A stretch of 6,798 nucleotides of DNA. Source: JAEUPI01 sp035764445 (GTDB lineage Bacteria > Pseudomonadota > Gammaproteobacteria > Burkholderiales > Burkholderiaceae_C). Position numbers and translations under genes: made by a program. The notes beneath the pieces were generated by a model. It did not search any database. It saw only the letters and a list, made by a program, of their open reading frames with translations, and was not told the DNA's origin. Positions 5,708 to 6,798 of the stretch are shown here, one piece after another. Positions within the stretch are counted from its first letter, which is position 1. Each line of letters begins with the position of its first letter. Where the stretch lies: the NCBI GenBank assembly GCA_035764445.1, contig DASTZF010000200.1:1-6798 (forward strand). Reading direction: 5' to 3'.

Positions 5708-5713
5708 ATTCTA
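5708..5713 (-). promoter_or_regulatory. -10 element of the tRNA-fMet promoter
   Basis: The minus strand reads TAGAAT (five of six consensus bases), placing the transcription start near 5701, about six bases before the mature tRNA 5' end. The -35 region 17 bases upstream is weak. Confidence 0.5.
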
Positions 5714-5822
5714 CCACGCTGGTGCGCGCCCGCATCGCGCGCAACCTCGGGCAGACCCGGTGCCGCTGCCACACCGACGCTGGTGTCCAATGCGCTGCAC
5801 GCCCCATGGCGAAGCACAGGAC

Positions 5823-6698
5823 ATGAGCTACCAATCCATCTTTCGCCCCGGCCTGTTCGAAGGTCGTGTGATCGTCGTCACCGGCGGTGGCTCGGGCATC
5901 GGCCGCTGCGTCGCACACGAGCTCGTCGGTCTTGGCGCTGCGGTGGCCATCGTTGGCCGCACGCAGGAGAAGCTCGATCGGGTGGCGGGCGAACTGCGCG
6001 AACAAGGTGGTCGCGTCAGCACGCACGTCTGCGACATCCGAGACGAGGACACCGTGCGCACCACGGTGTCGGCGATCGCGCAGGCGCACGGGCACATCGA
6101 CGGTCTGGTCAACAACGCCGGTGGCCAATTCCCGGCGCCGCTGGAGACGATCTCCGGCAAGGGCTGGGACGCTGTCGTGCGCAACAACCTGTCGGGCGGT
6201 TTTCTCTTCTCGCGCGAGTGCTACACGCAGTGGATGCGTGCGCACGTCGCGCAGTCCACCTGCGGCATCGTCAACATCATCGCCGACATGTGGCTCGGCA
6301 TGCCGGGTATGGCGCACTCGGGTGCTGCCCGCGCCGGAATGCTCAACCTCACCGAGACGGCAGCGCTGGAGTGGGCGCCGCTGCGCGTCAATGCGGTGGC
6401 GCCGGGCATCATCGCCTCCAGTGGCATGGACCGCTATCCGCCCGAGCACCGGCCGGTGATCCTCGCCGCCGCCAAGACGATTCCCGCGCAGCGGCTCGGC
6501 ACCGAGAGCGAGGTCTCGGCAGCGGTGGTGTTCCTGCTGTCGCCGGCGGCGGCATTCATCTCCGGCGCCTGCCTGCGCGTCGACGGCGCCGGGCCCAACG
6601 CACGGCGCATCTGGCCGCGCGTGGGCGGTGCGCCCAGCGAGGCGTTCAACGGTTTTCACCTCGCCGAGTTGCCAGCGATCCTGCGCGGCGCACCATGA
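5823..6698 (+). CDS. SDR-family oxidoreductase, trans-enoyl-CoA reductase/citronellol dehydrogenase-like
   Basis: A 291-residue Rossmann enzyme. The N-terminus SYQSIFRPGLFEGRVIVVTGGG matches the start of this SDR subgroup, which supports the ATG at 5823. An in-frame ATG at 5790 exists, and AGGA near 5818 is very close to the chosen start. The nucleotide-binding motif TGGGSGIG lies at 20-27, NNAGG at 97-101 and the central-helix Asn in RNNLSG at 120-125. The classical YxxxK is replaced: SGAAR at 166-170 puts Ser at the Tyr position and Arg at the Lys position. The same SGAARAG segment occurs in peroxisomal trans-2-enoyl-CoA reductase (PECR), as do GGQF and S-KGW. The substrate is therefore likely an acyl-CoA or terpenoid rather than a simple alcohol. 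The C-terminus extends past the usual Rossmann end (about 255-291). It is followed 46 bp later by a carboxylase-like gene, suggesting a catabolic operon. Confidence 0.85.
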   Translation: MSYQSIFRPGLFEGRVIVVTGGGSGIGRCVAHELVGLGAAVAIVGRTQEKLDRVAGELREQGGRVSTHVCDIRDEDTVRTTVSAIAQAHGHIDGLVNNAGGQFPAPLETISGKGWDAVVRNNLSGGFLFSRECYTQWMRAHVAQSTCGIVNIIADMWLGMPGMAHSGAARAGMLNLTETAALEWAPLRVNAVAPGIIASSGMDRYPPEHRPVILAAAKTIPAQRLGTESEVSAAVVFLLSPAAAFISGACLRVDGAGPNARRIWPRVGGAPSEAFNGFHLAELPAILRGAP

Positions 6699-6744
6699 TG
6701 CGCCGCGGCCACCGTCCTTCCGAACGCTGACCGCGTCACGACCC

Positions 6745-6798
6745 ATGGCCCAGATCGAATCGACAGTTTTGCCACACGGCGAAGCGTTCATCGCCAAC
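6745..6798 (+). CDS. Start of a probable acyl-CoA carboxylase beta subunit (partial)
   Basis: Only 18 codons are present (MAQIESTVLPHGEAFIAN) before the right edge. This resembles the opening of biotin-dependent carboxyltransferase beta subunits of the methylcrotonyl-CoA/geranyl-CoA carboxylase type, which begin with a short acidic segment and then a F-x-A-N-R helix. The call is from memory of the family and from context, since an SDR of this group next to a GCC/MCC beta subunit is a known arrangement in terpene and leucine degradation clusters. No clear Shine-Dalgarno is seen. The gap to the SDR stop is 46 bp, so co-transcription is likely. Confidence 0.5.
   Translation, partial: MAQIESTVLPHGEAFIAN

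Overview
The window is GC-rich (codon third positions mostly G or C) and looks like a betaproteobacterial chromosome, most likely order Burkholderiales. This rests on base composition, the tRNA-fMet sequence with encoded CCA, and the recognisable protein families. The genus cannot be fixed from sequence alone.

Left edge (1-902): the control end of an integrative element. On the minus strand, a 78-residue excisionase-like winged-helix protein overlaps by 8 bp the start of a phage-type tyrosine integrase. The integrase runs off the left edge and only its Arm-type DNA-binding N-terminus is visible. A small ribbon-helix-helix protein is transcribed divergently and ends in a good intrinsic terminator. 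The 76-bp gap between them holds a clear sigma-70 promoter for the integrase side and a short dyad.

Centre (1298-5002): two divergent genes. On the minus strand is an 853-residue regulator with an OmpR/PhoB-type winged helix, a STAND-class NTPase core and a helical-repeat C-terminus. On the plus strand is a 323-residue protein with the full ligand set of a ferritin-like/RNR-like diiron oxygenase of unknown substrate. The shared 171-bp region carries three TTCA-type direct repeats, the arrangement OmpR-family winged helices often bind. The simplest reading is a signal-sensing STAND regulator controlling a neighbouring diiron enzyme. This is the best candidate here for an undescribed system.

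Gene-poor tracts: 903-1297 holds perfect 10-bp hairpins. 5003-5618 holds a GC hairpin, spaced CCCAATGGTCG repeats, a four-unit 11-bp tandem repeat and a terminator. The two tracts share a 12-mer in inverted orientation, which hints at a dispersed intergenic repeat family or decayed mobile DNA.

Right part (5619-6798): an initiator tRNA-fMet on the minus strand with its own terminator and -10 element. Then on the plus strand come an SDR oxidoreductase of the trans-enoyl-CoA reductase/citronellol dehydrogenase-like group and the first 18 codons of what looks like an acyl-CoA carboxylase beta subunit. The last two probably begin a branched-chain acyl-CoA or acyclic-terpene catabolic operon.
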